A DNA stretch of 64,000 nucleotides from Monodelphis domestica (GCF_027887165.1 NC_077233.1:183023114-183087113); one strand, 5' to 3'; positions 50,301 to 62,830 are shown, counted from the first letter of the stretch. Notes: a model not told the origin generated them from the letters alone. Program-made: numbers and translations.

Positions 50301-51349
50301 TAGTTTGATATCTATGAAATCTAGGACTGAGAAATCAGAAAAATGTCCGTGTTGGTCCCTATCTATGTAACAGGAAGTTATCTACTTCCACTATCAAGAA
50401 GTTTGGCCAAGATGTTTCCGCTTGGACACCATGGACGAGGAAGGTGCATCTTCTCCATGAAGTTTCAGGTGTGTTCACTTCTAATTTTTTCACTTTCCCA
50501 GGGGAGAAAATCTGAGTGGTACCTTGAAAAGGAACCAGACAGATCCCTTAACTCCCAAGAATCAGAGCCAGAGGCTTGGCAGTCTTAGAGTTGCATCATC
50601 TAAGGCAAAGGAAGTAGTGGTTGAGAAATCCCATTCCCAGGACCCAGGAATCCAGGAAGAGCCATGAGGAAGAGTAAATGAATGAGACTAAGGGCTCCAC
50701 AGGGGAGTCTACCTGCCATTTTAAACTAGAGCCCAGATCTTTCTCAACTCTAAGGAGTTTTAGGGACTTTCCAGGGCCCACCAATGATGCTTAAAGAGAG
50801 ATTTTTCTTCAGTCCTTTGGATAACTGATTTTATTCTGCAACCCATTGTATTCAACCTGAAACTAAAAGCTGCGTCTTAAGTTAGCTTTGTGGGTTTGGC
50901 TTGCTCTCTTGGTTTCAGTCATGTGCCAAGATTTCAGGCCTCGCAAACTATTGTCCTTGCTAAGGCCTGAGGATGAGTAACCTTGGAAGTCAAGCTATTC
51001 CCCTCTCCAATCCTCACCACCCACTTCTCTCTTTGTGATTTTTCTTCCAGGGATTCCTTTTGGAGACATCCATAAATAAGATTTGTGGATTTCCTAGCAG
51101 CCATACTTTCCCTCTCAAAGTTAATTTGTTAAACTGTCTTTATCCATGATACTTAAGCCATCCCTTGTTTTGAGGAGGTAGTATGAAGTAGGTCTGGCAT
51201 TTTTTACAGAGTGGGTGGTTTCTGAAGCTCTAGGCAGGAACACAAATAAATAGGGTCTAAAAGTAGATATCTACACTCATCAAAACTGCAAAGTTGATAT
51301 TCTATAGTTTGACTCCTATTCTTTTCCAGGGGCACTCAAAGGTCATTAC

Positions 51350-51480
51350 AATTAGACAGGGCAGCAGACCCATTCTTGTTCAACACCCTCATTTTATAAT
51401 AGAGGATACTGAAGCCTAATGAAAGGGAAGTGACTTGCCCACAGTCACCCTGCTAACTAGTTGAAGAAATGGGAACAGTC
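51350..51480 (+). mobile_element. MIR fragment
   Basis: CTCATTTTATAATAGAGGAT ... AGTGACTTGCCCACAGTCAC. Confidence 0.6.
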
Positions 51481-51809
51481 CATTTTAGTAAGGAGTCCCT
51501 TCCATTTCTGAAATTCTAATCGAGATGTCTTGATTGCTATCCTGGTGTTCTTTCCATTTTGTTAAATTGGCTCCCAGGGTGAAGGGGTGACACATAGTGA
51601 TAGTTCACAAAAAGAGGTCCATTTGTAGGTCTGTCTGAGGATAGCCAAAGTAGAACCTGGACCAGGATATGCACAGGAACTCATTAAAGTAATAGTTGGA
51701 ACTCAAAATGGAATTTGAGGGTTTAGGGGAAATAGATCCTAGAGGTCGGGGGTGAAGATAATTCAGTAGATTTAATGTAAAAAAAATAGTCAGCAATTTC
51801 CTGATTCTA

Positions 51810-52010
51810 GTTAGTTAGTCAACAAGTATTTATTAAGCATCTACTATATTCCAGGCACTGTGCAGAAGTGCCAGATAGAGAATAAAAGGCAAAAGGCAGT
51901 CCCTGTTTTCAAGGACTCTAATTCTAAGGGGGGTGGAAACATGCATATTACTACATGCAAACAAGATGCAGACAGGAGAAATTGGAGAAAATCAACAGAG
52001 CAAAGACCAT
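51810..52010 (+). mobile_element. CR1/L2-type repeat start
   Basis: GTCAACAAGTATTTATTAAG, TATTCCAGGCACTGTGCAGA, then CAAGATGCAGACAGGAGAAA and TTGGAGAAAATCAACAGAGC. Same family as 3170-3850. Confidence 0.6.
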
Positions 52011-52399
52011 AGTATTAACCTTCCTTTGTTAGAACTGCTGTCAATTGTCCTTCTTCAGCATTCTCAATTACCTCCATCTCCAATTCCAGGCTAAAATCTT
52101 GCCAACAATATTTCATTTCCCATGTTCATTGCTTAGAGAATGTCCCTTCCTTCCTGTTCACTGATACTACCAGTTCATTCAGGTCTACCTCTATCCCACC
52201 AGTCAGTTTTGCTCACCCAGAGATAATATGAGGGTTGTAAGCAAGAATCTGCTGGAGCCAGTTCAGAATAGGATCATTAACACCTTGGAAATCAGCAACC
52301 ACTACACATCAGGGCTTGATTTATCTATTTGCTCCATGTCAGTAGAGGGGCTCTTGGTCTTCATGTCTCAAGTACTGGCAAACTCTAGCCAGAACTAGA

Positions 52400-52570
52400 T
52401 TATAATATATAACTATGATAACTATAATCTGTAACTAGATTAAAATGGAATTGGGTAATGTTTAATTAGATTAATAAAACTTCAACACAACATAGATGAT
52501 GCTAATTTGTGGTTTTCTGTCAATAAGGGTGGCTTTCTACTTGAGTTTGTTACTACTGGTCTAGACTTGA
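52400..52570 (-). mobile_element. MITE-like fragment
   Basis: AACTTCAACACAACATAGAT and GATGCTAATTTGTGGTTTTC match the interior of the element at 48293-48757. Confidence 0.45.
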
Positions 52571-52689
52571 GAAAGTGATGGGAAAATTCAAGTTAAACAT
52601 AAAAGTATGTTGTGTATATATCAAATATTTTCATGCAGATTAAACTTAAAAGGGTGCCAGTTATTAAACACTTGCCAGCACACCTTTAT

Positions 52690-53060
52690 TTATTGTTGTT
52701 TGTCCTTCATTTTCTAAGAGGGCCAATGACATCATGGGGTGAAGTTTTTACTTGTGTATTGGATTGGATTTAAGTGAGGCAGAGTTACACAAAGTTGTCA
52801 ACCTTAATCTCTCTTTCAGAGTCATTGGAATCCAGTGGCAAAACAAAAGACAGGGTGACTGGTAATGGTCTGAGGATGCTGTGAATGACCTTCGTGTCTT
52901 CAATGTCTGACCAAGCTCTAGGAGCTTCTTAGCGCCAGCTTCAGTTACCTTCATGACCATTGGGTCATCAAGGGAAGCCTTCTCTTTGGGGTAGACATCC
53001 CATAACTCACTGACAAGTTTGAAGCCTAGGAAATTACTCTCATTCCCATTCACAGTCCAG
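52690..53060 (+). mobile_element. Dispersed marsupial repeat
   Basis: TTGTTGTTTGTCCTTCATTT, AGAGGGCCAATGACATCATG, AAGTGAGGCAGAGTTACACA, CCAGTGGCAAAACAAAAGAC. Known to me as a common marsupial interspersed repeat; family name uncertain. An open frame of 101 codons on - is carried by the repeat and is not a gene. Confidence 0.65.
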
Positions 53061-53089
53061 TGGAAGATGTGACATAGATAGAAAGACCT

Positions 53090-54170
53090 AGCAGGAGTTC
53101 TTAATCATTTTTTGGATTATATATTATTTGACAGGCTAGTAAAGTCTATGAGCTCCAGAATAATATTTCCAAAATGCGACATATTCAGAGAAGAGAAAGA
53201 TGGACTTCCAAATGGGAAATTTGTACCATAACTAGGCTGATTTGGGTTTGATTTGTAGAAAAACTTCCTAACCATTACAACTTTCCCAATGTGGAATGAA
53301 TGGACTGCCTTGGGATGAACTTGGGATGTTTGAGGGTATACAAGTAAATGTTTAAAGACAGGGCTGGGGTCAGGGGGAAGAAATGTAGTTATACATACTT
53401 TTAAGATTTAAGATTTTAATTAACATAATAATTAACATTAATTAATTACTATTCATTTACATTATTAAGATATCTAGATAATCAACTAAATAAATAATAA
53501 ACCAAGATTTATAGCTGATTTCTGAGGCACAAATGAGTCCACTGAAAATTTAACAATCTGCTCTGCAAGCTGGAGAGAGCTGGCTCCAGCACACCCCTGA
53601 GTGCATTACCCACCATTCCCTGGAAGTCTTCAAGTGAACCCTTTCACAGCCACTTATTGGAGAGGTAGAGAGAGGCTCCTGTTCAGATATAGTTGGAACA
53701 GATAACTGCGGTTCCTTTCAGCCCCAAGAATCTCTACTTCTGGTATTGAAGAAGGCTTCACCAAAGCTGCAACATTTGAACTAGACCTTGAAAGGTGAAT
53801 ATGATTTTAGCAGGCATGATTGAATGCTGTTTAAACAGGTAGCAACATGATTAGGGCTCTGTTTTAGTGATACTAATATAGTGGTCATATGCAGTATGGA
53901 TTAGAGTAGAGAGGGTTTAGAAAGAATAAGAAATTAAGCCCTTGGGAAATCCCCTACCTGAGAAAATGCTTCCTTCTAGTCATTGTTTTGGAGGTTCTCA
54001 CACAGGGCATGTTCTAAGCCGGTTACTTTGTTCCTGAAAGAATTTCTTCCTTTGTTGACTCTGTAGTCGGGATCCAAATAACACCAATGACGATCTGGAT
54101 TGTTAAGAGGCAAGTTATGTAACAGACGAGGTTGAGGATTAAAACTTGAGGCTCTTAACCGATTTAGGAG
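53090..54170. other. Intergenic, nothing recognised
   Basis: No gene or named repeat seen. A slightly CpG-richer stretch at 54060-54165 has no recognisable function. Confidence 0.4.
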
Positions 54171-54184
54171 CCACTGATTTCTGG

Positions 54185-54360
54185 TAAATATTTAACCACT
54201 GGTTCTCTGAGAGGGAAATGTACTCCAGATATGCTTTTAAATTGAGTCTGTACTATTAACATTTTCTCCATCACTTTCCTAAGTCTAGACACAAAACAAT
54301 AAATCATGCTCTCTTACAAATGCTGATACTGAAAACTCAGCAATCACTCTTGCCCACCCC
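54185..54360 (+). repeat. Dispersed repeat, copy 1
   Basis: AAATATTTAACCACTGG ... CTATTAACATTTTCTCCATC and ACTTTCCTAAGTCTAGACAC ... GATACTGAAAACTCAGCAAT. Matches 62565-62830. Confidence 0.6.
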
Positions 54361-54369
54361 TGGGTCAGG

Positions 54370-55420
54370 CCCCTTCTCTTGCTCATACCCTTGATAGTGG
54401 AGATGGGGAAATGATAGAGCATTAGATCTACAAAGACATAAAAACCTATGTTCTAAGTTCCCCTCCTTGACCACATTTTTGTGACAGAAAGTAAGGGTTT
54501 AAAAAATATTTTGGTGTCGATGTGGAGAAAACAGGAAATAATTTTTGGTTCTCTACCAAACACACTGCCAGAGACCCTTTAATATGTTTCTTGAGTTAAG
54601 GAGATAGGAATATAGAAGCAGAGGTAGTAATCATCTGAGTTTTGAAAATATTTACACATGTTGTTTTTGTGGATCTCTAATTATTTTGATATTGGAGAAG
54701 TGGATTGGATTATTTATTTGGAAAGGAGAACTCACATTGGTGACTTCTCTCTCTTGAGGGGAAGTGCTGCTTCTGTCAAAATTTGTTGTTTTGAAATGCT
54801 TTCTCCAAAATATTTTTGGGTCCTTTCTTTGGATCCTTAAAACCATCGTGGACAAAGGTAACCAAACCCAACCTGGCAAAAGAAAGAACTCTCTTCCTCA
54901 AAATCCAAGTCTTCTCACACGTGCTCACCGTGTTTTTGTATCAGCCATATGTAGGTCTTCCCTAGTTCACCCCAAGTCTTCCCATCTATATCCCATATTT
55001 CCCTTAAGATCATTCTCTCCCTCGAAGCCTCTAGGACTGACTACTCTTCCATAATTTAAACATGGGCTTTTGACAGATTACTTTGCAAATTCTTCTGTCT
55101 CTTCCTGGTGGGATAGAGGTTCCCCTATCATGAATCATGTAACTATGGGGAAATATTCTAAATCAACTAATTAAATAAACATTTTCAAATAAAAAAAGAT
55201 ATATAAGGGGTGAACTGGATATAATTTTGGGGAGAAGACACTAATTAGTATTAAGGGGGAACCAGGAAAAGCTTGAATCGAAAGTACAACATAACAGTTA
55301 AAAAAACCCGACACTATCTTGGGCTATATTAATAGAAGCCAAGTATCATGAACAAGAGAGAAGATAATCCTGTTGTGCTTTGCCCAAGTCAGACCATTGT
55401 GTTCAATTCTGGGTAAGGCA
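54370..55420. other. Intergenic, nothing recognised
   Basis: Short chance frames on both strands only. Confidence 0.4.
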
Positions 55421-55429
55421 GTTTATTTT

Positions 55430-55630
55430 ATTATTAAAACAAACCTTACCCTTTGTCTTAGAACTAATCTAATAAAGGTTCCAAGGCAAAAGAATAGCAA
55501 GGGCTAGGCAATTGGGGTTCAGTGACTTGCCTAAGGTCACACAGCTGAGAAGTATCTGAGGCTAGATTAGAACTCAGGTCCTCATGACTCCAGGATGACT
55601 CTATCTACTGAGTAACCTAGATGCTCTTCT
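55430..55630 (-). mobile_element. Marsupial tRNA-derived SINE, antisense
   Basis: AAACCTTACCCTTTGTCTTA ... AGGCAATTGGGGTTCAGTGA ... AGGTCACACAGCTGAGAAGT ... CTACTGAGTAACCTAGATGC. Confidence 0.85.
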
Positions 55631-56127
55631 GGATTACACATTTTAGGAAAGATATTGAAAAACTGTAGCACATCCAGAGGATGGTCACAAGAATACATGA
55701 GAAGACTGGAGACCATTCTACAATATCTGAAAATATCTTTTAGGCTTTGGCTGGCCATATCTGTATAATGAAAGGTCAGGACTGGGTCTAGGCAGGTGGG
55801 ACAGACAAAAGGACTTATCCTTTGGGCTTAGCTTTGTTCCAAAGCCTTTCCAACAATTTACTCATCTGCAAAGAAGAGTAGAAGAGCTTTTGGATGGAGA
55901 AACAGAGGAACTTCAAACTCCAGAATTATTTGGTAGTTTTTAGGCAAATGATTATTTTAATGATAATCTACCAACAATCAGTAAAGGTTCATTAAGTGTT
56001 CAACATGTTCCAGGAACTGTGCAAAATAAGAAGAAAAAAAGAAAAACAAAAGCAGTCCCAGGCCTTGAGGAGTCTATATTTGAAGGAATATTTAAGAAAG
56101 TGTATTTAAATGAAATATTTAAAATTA

Positions 56128-56325
56128 TGTGGGCAGCTAGGCGGCTTAATGGATAGACTGGGGTTAGGAGGACATGAGTTCAAAACTGACCTCATACACT
56201 TCCTAGCTATGTGACCCTGGGCAACCCTATTAACCCCAATTGCCTGGCCCTTATCTCTCTTCTGCCTTGGAACCAATACTTAGTACTGATTCTAAGACAG
56301 AAAGTAAGGGTTTAAAACAATCAAA
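56128..56325 (+). mobile_element. Marsupial tRNA-derived SINE
   Basis: GTGGGCAGCTAGGCGGCTTA ... CACTTCCTAGCTATGTGACC ... TTGGAACCAATACTTAGTAC ... AAGACAGAAAGTAAGGG. Confidence 0.85.
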
Positions 56326-56779
56326 TCCAATCAAATTATGTTTTGTAATATATTCATGTCTAACACTTGGTCTCTAAAGATCACACCACAGTGGTGAGTA
56401 ATGGGTACAGAGTAAAATAAATCTATTGACATGCAATAAACCTTACAACTTCCAACATATCAAAACAATTTTAACACATAATATGGTCTTTTGCTGCAAA
56501 CACTCATTTCACATGATTTACCATTCAGTTCACAAGATTTTGCCACAAATTCTCTAATCATGATGGATCCACACTTTTGTCATTTTGAATATTAAATGTG
56601 CCTTAGACAGTCATTTTTTTCCAAGACTAGCAAGTTCCCAGGTCATTTAAATATGTTTTTCGCTATTTTTCTAAATGCATTTTTTATTTTTAACTTTTCA
56701 TTGTATATGGCATGGTTTCAAGGTCATGTTGCAGTATTCTTTTTACATTGTGAAATTTCTTTAATTCTGGCGTAATGAG

Positions 56780-57240
56780 GCTATGGCATAAATATAGCCC
56801 CCATCAGCTTGTTCAGATAGTGTTCCTTCACACGGCGGATGTCAGGGAGCTTCTTCTGGAAGAATCATGATGACTTATAAACAAAGCACCTTGGAGAGAT
56901 TGAGTATGCATGGAGATCCTGAAGCATACAGTCTTGGGTTATAATCTGTTCCAGTTGACCAAAAGGAATGACCTTTTCTCATTAATTGCAAATTGGAATT
57001 CTTGATGCTTTCAGAAAGACCTGAGTCAGCTTCATCCATCTCTGTGTTTCACTGTCTTCTACTAAGAGACCATGAAGAAAGGAGAAGGGTCATGAGGACT
57101 TCTGCTGAAGTCATATGGTTTCCTAGAAACTGAGCTTCCTTGGTCTTTTAATTTGTTCTTTTCCATTCTAGGCAAAAGGAGTGGAATCTGCAACTTTGGT
57201 CAGGAGGCAAGAACCATAGTCATCTGAGAGTTGGGATCAG
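56780..57240 (-). pseudogene. Possible decayed pseudogene, family unidentified
   Basis: On -, protein-like blocks survive between stops and frame shifts: SDDYGSCLLTKVADSTPF, EDSETQRWMKLTQVFLKAS, EKVIPFGQLEQIITQDCMLQ and KKLPDIRRVKEHYLNKLMG, ending at a TAG near 56785. The last blocks are in one frame, interrupted by a few stops. I do not recognise the source. It could also be chance in non-coding DNA. Confidence 0.3.
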
Positions 57241-57599
57241 AGTTTGGTATTAATATAACACTGATGCCCCAAGAAGCAAGGAACCATCTTGAGAAGATTT
57301 TCAGTACTCTAATACAGTAGAAGGATTTCTTTGGCAATTGTGCTTCATCTGGACATGAACTTGGTAGGTCAAAATGCTAAGCAGGAAGTGATCCAAGTTT
57401 TAAGCCTGCTAACACTGAAGATGAGATGATCTAGGGGAAAACATGCCCTAGAGATTTGGTGGGAAGTACTTTACATAAATAGTTAAATGGAACTTGGGGT
57501 GCTAGTTACAAAAATGAGAGGAACAAAGACAGGAGGTACTCAAACTAATGGTAGTAGAAAAATTCATCCTAAATACCTCAGAATACTGAGAACCCAAAT

Positions 57600-58440
57600 G
57601 GGAAGAGAGTGGGACTAGAGTAAACATGTTACATTGGAACAATTTCTGCTTCTCAAAATATTAATATATTGATTAAAATCCATCATTCTCTCAACTAGGT
57701 CAACATTTCCAAGCCCCCTGGAAGCAAAAAAAAAATCCCAAAACTTTTTTTTTTTTACTGAATATTTTGCTATATATTGACATGCTCAGATTTGATAGGT
57801 TCTCCTGAACTTCTAACAATGGTTTTGATACAGTTTTGAATTTAAAAAGGGACTTTAATCAATAAAAAAATTACTCTCCTTCAATAATCAGTACTCCAGT
57901 CTCTATATTGTGTTATAACAAATGTTTTTACTTCCTAAAAACAGCAGTTCTTCTTTTTTTATTTTACTAGTCTTCTTCCTCTTCTCCCAACTAAAAGAAG
58001 CATAGGGCAAACTATAGAAGAATCAATAGCAAACATTCTAGCTGCCAGGAAACTTGAAATGTCTTTTCTTATTGTCTAAGGCTTCATTAGACTATTTTAT
58101 AGCAACAGTTGGTCAGTTTTAGTGTTCTTTTTCAGTTCCAATCACACTTTTTTTTCACTTTGATGTGATTAATTGTTTTGTTGTGTAGGATTTAATTCTT
58201 TGAAATACCTGACTTCTCCCCACCAATAACTACTGCAATATCTATAATAGTCATTGTGAATTTCAAAACTACTCCACCCTATTCAGACCATTCTTTAGAA
58301 GATGGGATTTAGCTATTTCCTGATCAATAACAATAGAGATCCTTGGAATAACAGAATCAGGTCTTGGAAACTACAATCTCCACCCTACTCAGGGTAACAA
58401 GATTTAGGAAGGGCTGCAGCAAAACTCAAGATTTAATTAT
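57600..58440. other. Intergenic, nothing recognised
   Basis: AT-rich; no gene or assignable repeat. Confidence 0.4.
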
Positions 58441-58449
58441 TTGAGAATA

Positions 58450-58905
58450 TGTCCTTCAACAGACATGTGCAAAAAGGACAGACCTCTGGGAGGTCCTAGG
58501 TTAAGCTAGAGCCACCATTGGCACAGGTGAGACACAGGAAGTGAGGTAGAGGACAGCTCAGGAGTTCTGAGGACTTCCTGTGTGGAGGAAAAAAGGTTGT
58601 TTGAGCCTGGTGCTTGGAGTGGAGGAGCCCACAGACTGTTCTCCATTTTGGTCACGTGAGTGATAGGGACTGATCTCTTTTCTTTGCCTCGGCTATCCAG
58701 GGCCTTGGGCCTTTAGCTCAGCTTAAGCAGAGTGGGTATTTAAGCCCTATTTCCTTCTCTCCCTTTTCGCCCTCTCTCTCTTTCCCTCTAATACTTTTCT
58801 TCCTCCTGTTTGTAATTAAAACACCATAAAAAGGTTGACAGCTGACTTGAGTTTTCATTTAGGAATTACATAGCTGAATTCCTTGGCAACCTTAAATTAA
58901 TATAT
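58450..58905 (+). mobile_element. Solo-LTR-like block of an endogenous retrovirus
   Basis: GTGAGACACAGGAAGTGAGG and AGGACAGCTCAGGAGTTCTG lead to a TATA-like GGGTATTTAAGCCC at 58733-58746, a pyrimidine-rich R-like stretch, and TAATTAAAACACCATAAAAA, possibly a variant polyadenylation site. No gag, pol or env frame flanks it. Boundaries are approximate. Confidence 0.5.
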
Positions 58906-59830
58906 ATCATTCTTTTAAAGTGATTTCCATATCACATCATTGAAGTGTGCTCTTTGGAGTAATAGCCTCTCTTTAAAACCACAATATTTAAAACATATAA
59001 AAATAAAAAAAGAAACATGTATGTGTTATAAAATCCAGCGCTAAAATGATAAAAAATTAAGTAAAGGTCAGGAAACTAGCTCTAATCAGTTTCCTCTGGT
59101 CAAGGCCATGTGTTCTAAATCAGCCTAACCAAGAAAGGCACAAACATTTGCCTGCTACTGTCATAAAATGAAACTGCTTTGTCCTGAGTAATTTGCACCC
59201 CATACCACTCTAAATATTTTTTCCCAAAATAATGGACAAATATTAAACAATCTTATCTAATTCCCTACATGCTCTAGAATACAAATTCCCAAGCTTAGAC
59301 CAGAAATAGTTGTCTCTCTGATAAAGTCTGAGTTCAAACCTAAGAACTTGGACTTTTTAAAAACTTCAGTCACCAAACTGCCATGCCAAAACACATTATT
59401 AATCTTCAGAACAAAGACAGAAAAACTACCTTGACTGTTAGTTTAAAGGGGAAAAATTAGAATGAACAGATATAGGCTAGCCTTTAAAGATTAAAATAAG
59501 AAAGTATATGAAATGTTCTCCATAAGCTAGAATAAGGGTGACCTAAGGTCTCAACTTAGTGACTGGGAAGTTCAGTTCAAAGAAAAGGTTGGGCCTGAAG
59601 GTACTAGTCTTTGAGAGAACCCTGTTATATACACTAATGATCTTGGCACCTGAAGCAAAGAATTGTGTATTAAAGATGGAACCCCTTCTTCCTAAAACTG
59701 AAAAGAAATAGATAAATCACTCATTTCATGAAGGAAAAAATGCTGAGAAGGGTATTTTCTCCCCTAGGACTTTTGTAGGTTTTATGGCTCAGGCAAGGGT
59801 GGCTTTTAAAAAAAAGAAGTGTTTTTTTAA
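58905..59830. other. Intergenic, nothing recognised
   Basis: No gene or clear repeat. Confidence 0.4.
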
Positions 59831-59844
59831 AAAATGGCTATGGC

Positions 59845-59930
59845 TATATCTTTGCCAAGAAAACACTATGGACAGTGTGATCCACGGGGTCATGAAGAGT
59901 CAAGCACAACTGAACAATTACAAAAATAAA
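59845..59930 (+). mobile_element. CORE-SINE 3' fragment
   Basis: TTTGCCAAGAAAACACTATG, GGGGTCATGAAGAGTCAAGC and ACAACTGAACAATTACAA. Confidence 0.7.
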
Positions 59931-60449
59931 AAGGTGGACTCACCTTTTCTTATGGGGGCAGAGATAGCACTATGGCCAAAGAGTTCTGTTTTGGCCAAAG
60001 TTGGAAACACAGAGAATCTCCATAACTATGTGGTAATGGTTATATCCAGTGGTGACTCTATGTCCTAAGGAACCATCACCAGCAGAGGAAATGCATCTAG
60101 CAGAGAATAGTTATTTGAAGGAGACCAGGAAGGAGCAGATCTGGCAAGAACAGTGCAAATATATCACTAGAGTGTGTTCTAGAGGGGCAGAAGTGTGACT
60201 CATCCCTCCATGTGTGTGCCCTCATCACATACATTCCTTTCACGTGTGTTCTTCTGTACATCTGTCCTCATGACATGCATTTACCCTTCCACAGCATCAC
60301 CCTGGCCTCTAGGGTTTCTGTATGTCAATCTTACCATGAATGCTCTCTATTCCCTATTTATGTCCACTCTTTCCATTGATGGTGTATGCATTTTGGGGAA
60401 GGTGGGTCAGGCTTATGGGTGTGGATTCAGCTAAGGTAGATGATATGAG

Positions 60450-61457
60450 AAGGGATGAAGAAATGCCCCCAACATAATAGCTTTCGTGCCCATTTCAGCT
60501 TGGAGTGGTGACATGTTAGAGAAAAGCTTTAACGTATTTTGGCTCAAGGAGCAGAAAATGAGTCATAAGTATTACCGTGCCAATGGAACGACACTGCTTG
60601 AAGCTTTGACTTGCATCCTGCCACTAAACCCATCCAATGGATAAGCTCTTTTGTGCATCCCTCCAAGATGTCTAGAAAGCTGCTGGCCATGTGAAGATTG
60701 GAATTCTAAAATGGCGCACAGTGGTCACCTTTGCCCTGGTTGATGCTGAAATAAACCATGAAGCTTTGAGTCATCTGCCTAGGCATAACAGTGGATTCAA
60801 TGGATATCTATGGTGGGAATGTGGCTGGTGATAACAAGAATGACACACTCAGAGAAGCAGCCCTCCCCTGCCCAGGCCATTCTCCTGAACCACCTGGGTC
60901 AAATCAATGCTGACTTATGCATCTGTCCTGGATTGTCATTAAGGCTCATCTTCCATTCATCATTTGGTAAGAAGCTGGAACATGGCCCCCCGTTCCTGAA
61001 ATCTGATCATGTTGCCGTCATTGACACAGTTCCAGGCAATCCTATGTGTGCAGAGAGCTTCCCTGATTATTCTTTTCTAGATTGTTCTGTTGTTCATGAT
61101 ATGAGGCCGACCTTTGCAGGTGGTGGTCAAGACAAATGACAAGAAGGTTGCTGGACCTGCCTCAAGGCTCGAGGAATCTTTCACACAACCCTGACACCCC
61201 CCATCTGAATCAGTGGTGGAAGAACAGTCTCAGAAATCTTTTTCAAGTTGGCTGTTTATATTTAATAGTAAAATTGGTGAATGATTATAATCCATTATAA
61301 AAGCTTCGGGAGGAAAGGAATGGTTTTGTGGACCATTTGTTCCATGGCAGTTTTTAGTTTTTTCAATCAGTAGTTTTGAAATGAAAACAACATGCCCCAA
61401 AATCTGTCACAGAATTTTAAGATAATTAAAATAGCTTAATGCAAAAAAAAAGAAAAA
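60450..61457 (+). pseudogene. EEF1A1P: EEF1A1 processed pseudogene
   Basis: Remnants of translation elongation factor 1-alpha in order: AFVPIS near 60482, [17 protein letters not shown] near 60585, LKWRTVVTFALVDAE near 60707, GNVAGDNKND near 60816, ILLNHLGQINA near 60880, and FGKKLEHGPPFLKSDHVAVI from 60962. These lie in shifting frames with stops. The 3' UTR is kept: AATCAGTGGTGGAAGAAC, TTTTGTGGACCA, CTGTCACAGAATTTTAAGA, ending in an A-rich tail at 61442-61457. There are no introns. The N-terminal half is missing (5' truncation). An open frame at 60810-61139 is part of it and not an independent gene. Confidence 0.93.
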
Positions 61458-61489
61458 AGTATAACATACTATTTAAACACAGTAGAAAT

Positions 61490-61620
61490 CAATCAATCAA
61501 CAAGCATTTATTAATGTTTGGGAAACATGTACACAGGAAAAGAACCCTCATCTCCTTCATTTATTAACCAAATTCTGTTAAAAAGTGAAGGCATTCATGG
61601 GGATTCCCTAAGGACAAAGA
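61490..61620 (+). mobile_element. L2/CR1-type fragment
   Basis: AATCAATCAACAAGCATTTA start of a common old repeat, then unassigned sequence. Confidence 0.45.
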
Positions 61621-61789
61621 AAATGCAAAAAGCAGCATTCAGGATGGATCTCTGACCCAGAACCAGGACATAGATATACAATGTACAAGAATTGATTGAG
61701 GCTTTCGTTATCTGGGGCCATGAAATGAGAACTTATGCAATATATGAAAAAGATATTCTCATAGAAACCAACTGCAAAAGTTAAGGTTA

Positions 61790-62420
61790 GGGGAAATAAG
61801 GACCTGAACTAGGTTGGTGGCCTTCTGAGTAGAGGGAAGGGGAGAGATATAAAAGATGTAGTATTGGTAAAATCAACAGAATTTGGCAAGGGATTAGATA
61901 TGTGGAGTGAGAGTGAAAAGTCAAGGATGACCCTGAGGTGCGTACCTGGATGACTAGAAAAATGGTGGTACCTTTGAAGTATAAAAGGGAAATTTGGAAG
62001 AGGGATATTTGGAGGGGGGAATAATGAGTTTTATTTTGCGGATGTTGAATTTGGGGGTCCTATAGGACACTGATATTTTCAATAGGTCATTTGTGGCACG
62101 ACTAAATAAAAATATCTTTGTGTAAACAGTCAGGAGATGATAATGAAGCTCACAGGAACTGATGGGGATACTAAATGAGAGAATACAGATGGTAAGGATA
62201 AAGGATGTTAAGGAGAAGAAAAAGTATTATTGTGATTACAAGTTTCTTGACTTTGGAAATTTATAATGTACACATAATCTATGAAATACTTTGAGAATAC
62301 TGAAAAGGAGCTTCATGAAATAAGTAAAATAAGGTAGTGGGCTAAATGTTCTCTGAGATTCCTTCTAGCTCTAAAATAATCTTATAATAATAATATCTAA
62401 AATGATGATCTAATAATCTT
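61790..62420 (+). mobile_element. CR1/L2-type repeat and MIR-like end
   Basis: GGACCTGAACTAGGTTGGTG, GAATTTGGCAAGGGATTAGA, AAGTCAAGGATGACCCTGAG, GTTTTATTTTGCGGATGTTG, CTTTGTGTAAACAGTCAGGA. Same family as 2330-3160, further 3'. Confidence 0.6.
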
Positions 62421-62564
62421 ATGAAGGCAAAATTTGAAACAAAAAGATTGGTGAATAACTAGAGTAAGAATCAGGAAGAAGGGAGCCTAGCCTAGGGGCA
62501 CGTGGATTGACAAAGAAGGAAGAAATTCTAGGAAAGAGGGGTTTTACCTGAAGGGGTATGTTGG

Positions 62565-62830
62565 TAAATGTTTAACAACCATATCTCAAAAAAAAACCAT
62601 ATATATAATATATTATATATATATGTAGGTGTGACACACTTTAGGCTTAATCTGCATTATTAACACTTTCTCCATGACTTTCCTGAGTCTAGAAATGAAC
62701 TAAATTAGCCCTAAATTAGGGTTAAATTAGTAATTTAAATTTCTAAATGAGCCCTGACCTGTCATTTTACTGATGTCCAAGATGTAAGTGCTCACACTGA
62801 AAATTGAGCACTTCCTCTCAAGAACTGATT
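62565..62830 (+). repeat. Dispersed repeat, copy 2
   Basis: TATTAACACTTTCTCCATGA and CTTTCCTGAGTCTAGAAATG ... CACTGAAAATTGAGCACTTC parallel the copy at 54185-54360. It includes an AT-dinucleotide run at 62600-62624. Confidence 0.6.

Noticed and set aside
52748..53053. 101-codon minus-strand frame
   Set aside because: Contained in a dispersed marsupial repeat.
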